A DNA stretch of 64,000 nt from Snuella sedimenti. Its GTDB lineage: Bacteria > Bacteroidota > Bacteroidia > Flavobacteriales > Flavobacteriaceae. The stretch's first letter is position 1. The number at the start of each line of letters is the position of its first letter. This document shows positions 63,131 through 64,000 of the stretch, piece by piece. The translations under genes and the position numbers were made by a program. The stretch is taken from contig NZ_JAELVQ010000008.1 of assembly GCF_016428595.1 (NCBI RefSeq), positions 108,088-172,087 on the forward strand. The letters are read 5' to 3'. The notes below the pieces were generated by a model that saw only the letters and a list, made by a program, of their open reading frames with translations, searched no databases and had not been told where the DNA came from.

Positions 63131-63898
63131 ATGGCAGTAAACCTTCGTAAAAAGTATTCAAAGAACTCTGGGACATCCAAAAAGAATAGTTCGTATAGAT
63201 TCCAGTTAGATTTTTATCACAACGGTAAGAGAATTAGAGAAACCATTTCAGATGTTGAATTCTTACCATCGGACACTAAAGAACAACGAGAACAAAAGAA
63301 AAGGGTTGTAGATAAGATAAAGGCCGATTTGGAGATAGAGTTAGCCAATAAGTCCACTGGATTAATATCTAGAGAACTGAAAAAAGCTAGTTTTATTAAC
63401 TTTTTTGAGGAACAAGCAAAAAAGAAAAGTCCTAATACCAAAATTGCTTGGGATAATACATTAAAACACATCATTGACTTTCATGGTAAAAAGTTGAGGT
63501 TTGAGGATGTAACCGAAAATTGGTTGGAAAAATTCAGTGAATACCTCTTGTCTAGTGACCTTTCTCAAAATTCTGTTAGAACTTATCTACAAAAGGTTAG
63601 TACGGCCTTAAACCAAGCTGTAAAGCAAAAAATAATACTAGTAAATCCATTCAATTACATAGATAAACTAAAGAAAGAAGAAAACGAAATGGTTTATCTA
63701 ATCAAGGAAGAAGTACAAGAGATTATAAACACAGATTTTTTTGATGATGAGGTCAAGAATTCATTCTTGTTTGGATGTTACACAGGGTTAAGATTCTCGG
63801 ATATTAAACGACTTAAATGGTCCAATATCAAAGATGGGAAAATCCAAATAACACAGACCAAAACCAAAGGTGCCGTTTATATTGGAAAATTCGGTTAA
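63131..63898 (+). CDS. Tyrosine recombinase (phage-type integrase), 3'-truncated
   Basis: 255 residues where about 400 are usual. The arm-binding region (YRFQLDFYHNGKRIRETISD), a SAM-like core-binding domain (FINFFEEQAKKKSPNTKIAW to LNQAVKQKIILVNPF) and the start of the catalytic domain are present, with the first active-site Arg in CYTGLRFSDIKRLKW. After QTKTKGAVYI the frame turns into an unrelated GKFG and stops, so the His-x-x-Arg and Tyr nucleophile are missing. The break coincides with IS-like sequence. It is probably an inactive remnant of the element that brought in the island. Confidence 0.85.
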   Translation: MAVNLRKKYSKNSGTSKKNSSYRFQLDFYHNGKRIRETISDVEFLPSDTKEQREQKKRVVDKIKADLEIELANKSTGLISRELKKASFINFFEEQAKKKSPNTKIAWDNTLKHIIDFHGKKLRFEDVTENWLEKFSEYLLSSDLSQNSVRTYLQKVSTALNQAVKQKIILVNPFNYIDKLKKEENEMVYLIKEEVQEIINTDFFDDEVKNSFLFGCYTGLRFSDIKRLKWSNIKDGKIQITQTKTKGAVYIGKFG

Positions 63899-64000
63899 AG
63901 TGAACCACCCGTGCCGGATGAAAGTGAGCAGTGTAAATGAAGTGCCAAAAATCGTTTTATTTGAGTGTTAAAATTAGTGATTCTTTTTTAATTTTTTTCT
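63886..64000. mobile_element. Probable left end of an IS21-type insertion sequence, partial
   Basis: Right where the integrase similarity ends, three imperfect AAGTG repeats occur (63898-63902 in GTTAAAGTGAACCAC, 63922-63926 in GATGAAAGTGAGCAG, 63940-63944 in AATGAAGTGCC). Multiple terminal transposase-binding repeats are typical of IS21-family ends. The element runs off the window and no transposase is visible. Confidence 0.45.

Overview
The window comes from a low-GC member of the Bacteroidota, most likely a marine Flavobacteriaceae. The evidence is a SusC/SusD pair, a one-protein hybrid two-component sensor (HTCS), a type IX secretion sorting tail, the small ribosomal protein THX, Bacteroidota-type promoters (TTG, about 20 nt, TAnnTTTG) and almost no Shine-Dalgarno sites. 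No rRNA, tRNA or CRISPR array was seen.

Region 1 (1-16.5 kb) is a polysaccharide utilisation locus. On the minus strand it holds SusC, SusD, a DUF5017-type surface lipoprotein (cut by the window edge) and the HTCS. Divergent from the HTCS are kduI, kduD and a DUF4861 lipoprotein. Two right-handed beta-helix secreted proteins follow. KduI and KduD act on 5-keto-4-deoxyuronate, so the likely substrate is pectin or another galacturonate-rich glycan cleaved by lyases. G-rich motifs recur upstream of susC and of both beta-helix genes, and large palindromes lie before kduI. Both are candidate operators.

Region 2 (16.5-21.4 kb) is a mixed envelope and redox set: a small coiled-coil membrane protein, a secreted unknown, two rhodaneses, two thioredoxin-fold proteins and a MarR regulator. 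Region 3 (21.4-28.7 kb) is a complete trp operon (trpEG-[four-helix protein]-DCFBA). It is preceded by a clear attenuator: a leader peptide with three tandem Trp codons and a terminator hairpin. The four-helix (S23-type) gene inserted in the operon appears frameshifted in an A-run.

Region 4 (28.8-59 kb) is mostly housekeeping: trmL, a DEAD-box helicase, a Na/Pi transporter, a UDG-like protein, yaaA, an RluD-type synthase, ddl, coaD, sulP, a NUDIX protein, pyrE, birA, rsfS, ftsH, cdsA, psd, GH20, lipB and lysS. Its intergenic spaces carry three kinds of repeat: long-hairpin elements with a TAGC/GCTA core, degenerate CCAAYAA heptamer arrays with a shared leader, and REP-like hairpins.

Region 5 (59.05-64 kb), directly after the lysS terminator, is an AT-rich accessory island. 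It encodes a caspase/CHAT-like predicted protease, a PD-(D/E)XK-like protein with a substituted catalytic lysine, an Abi/UG-type reverse transcriptase with a long helical tail, and a tyrosine recombinase truncated next to what looks like an IS21-type end. The protease, nuclease-like protein and reverse transcriptase are the best candidate here for an undescribed anti-phage system. No defence activity is shown by the sequence alone, and the three genes may be independent cassettes.
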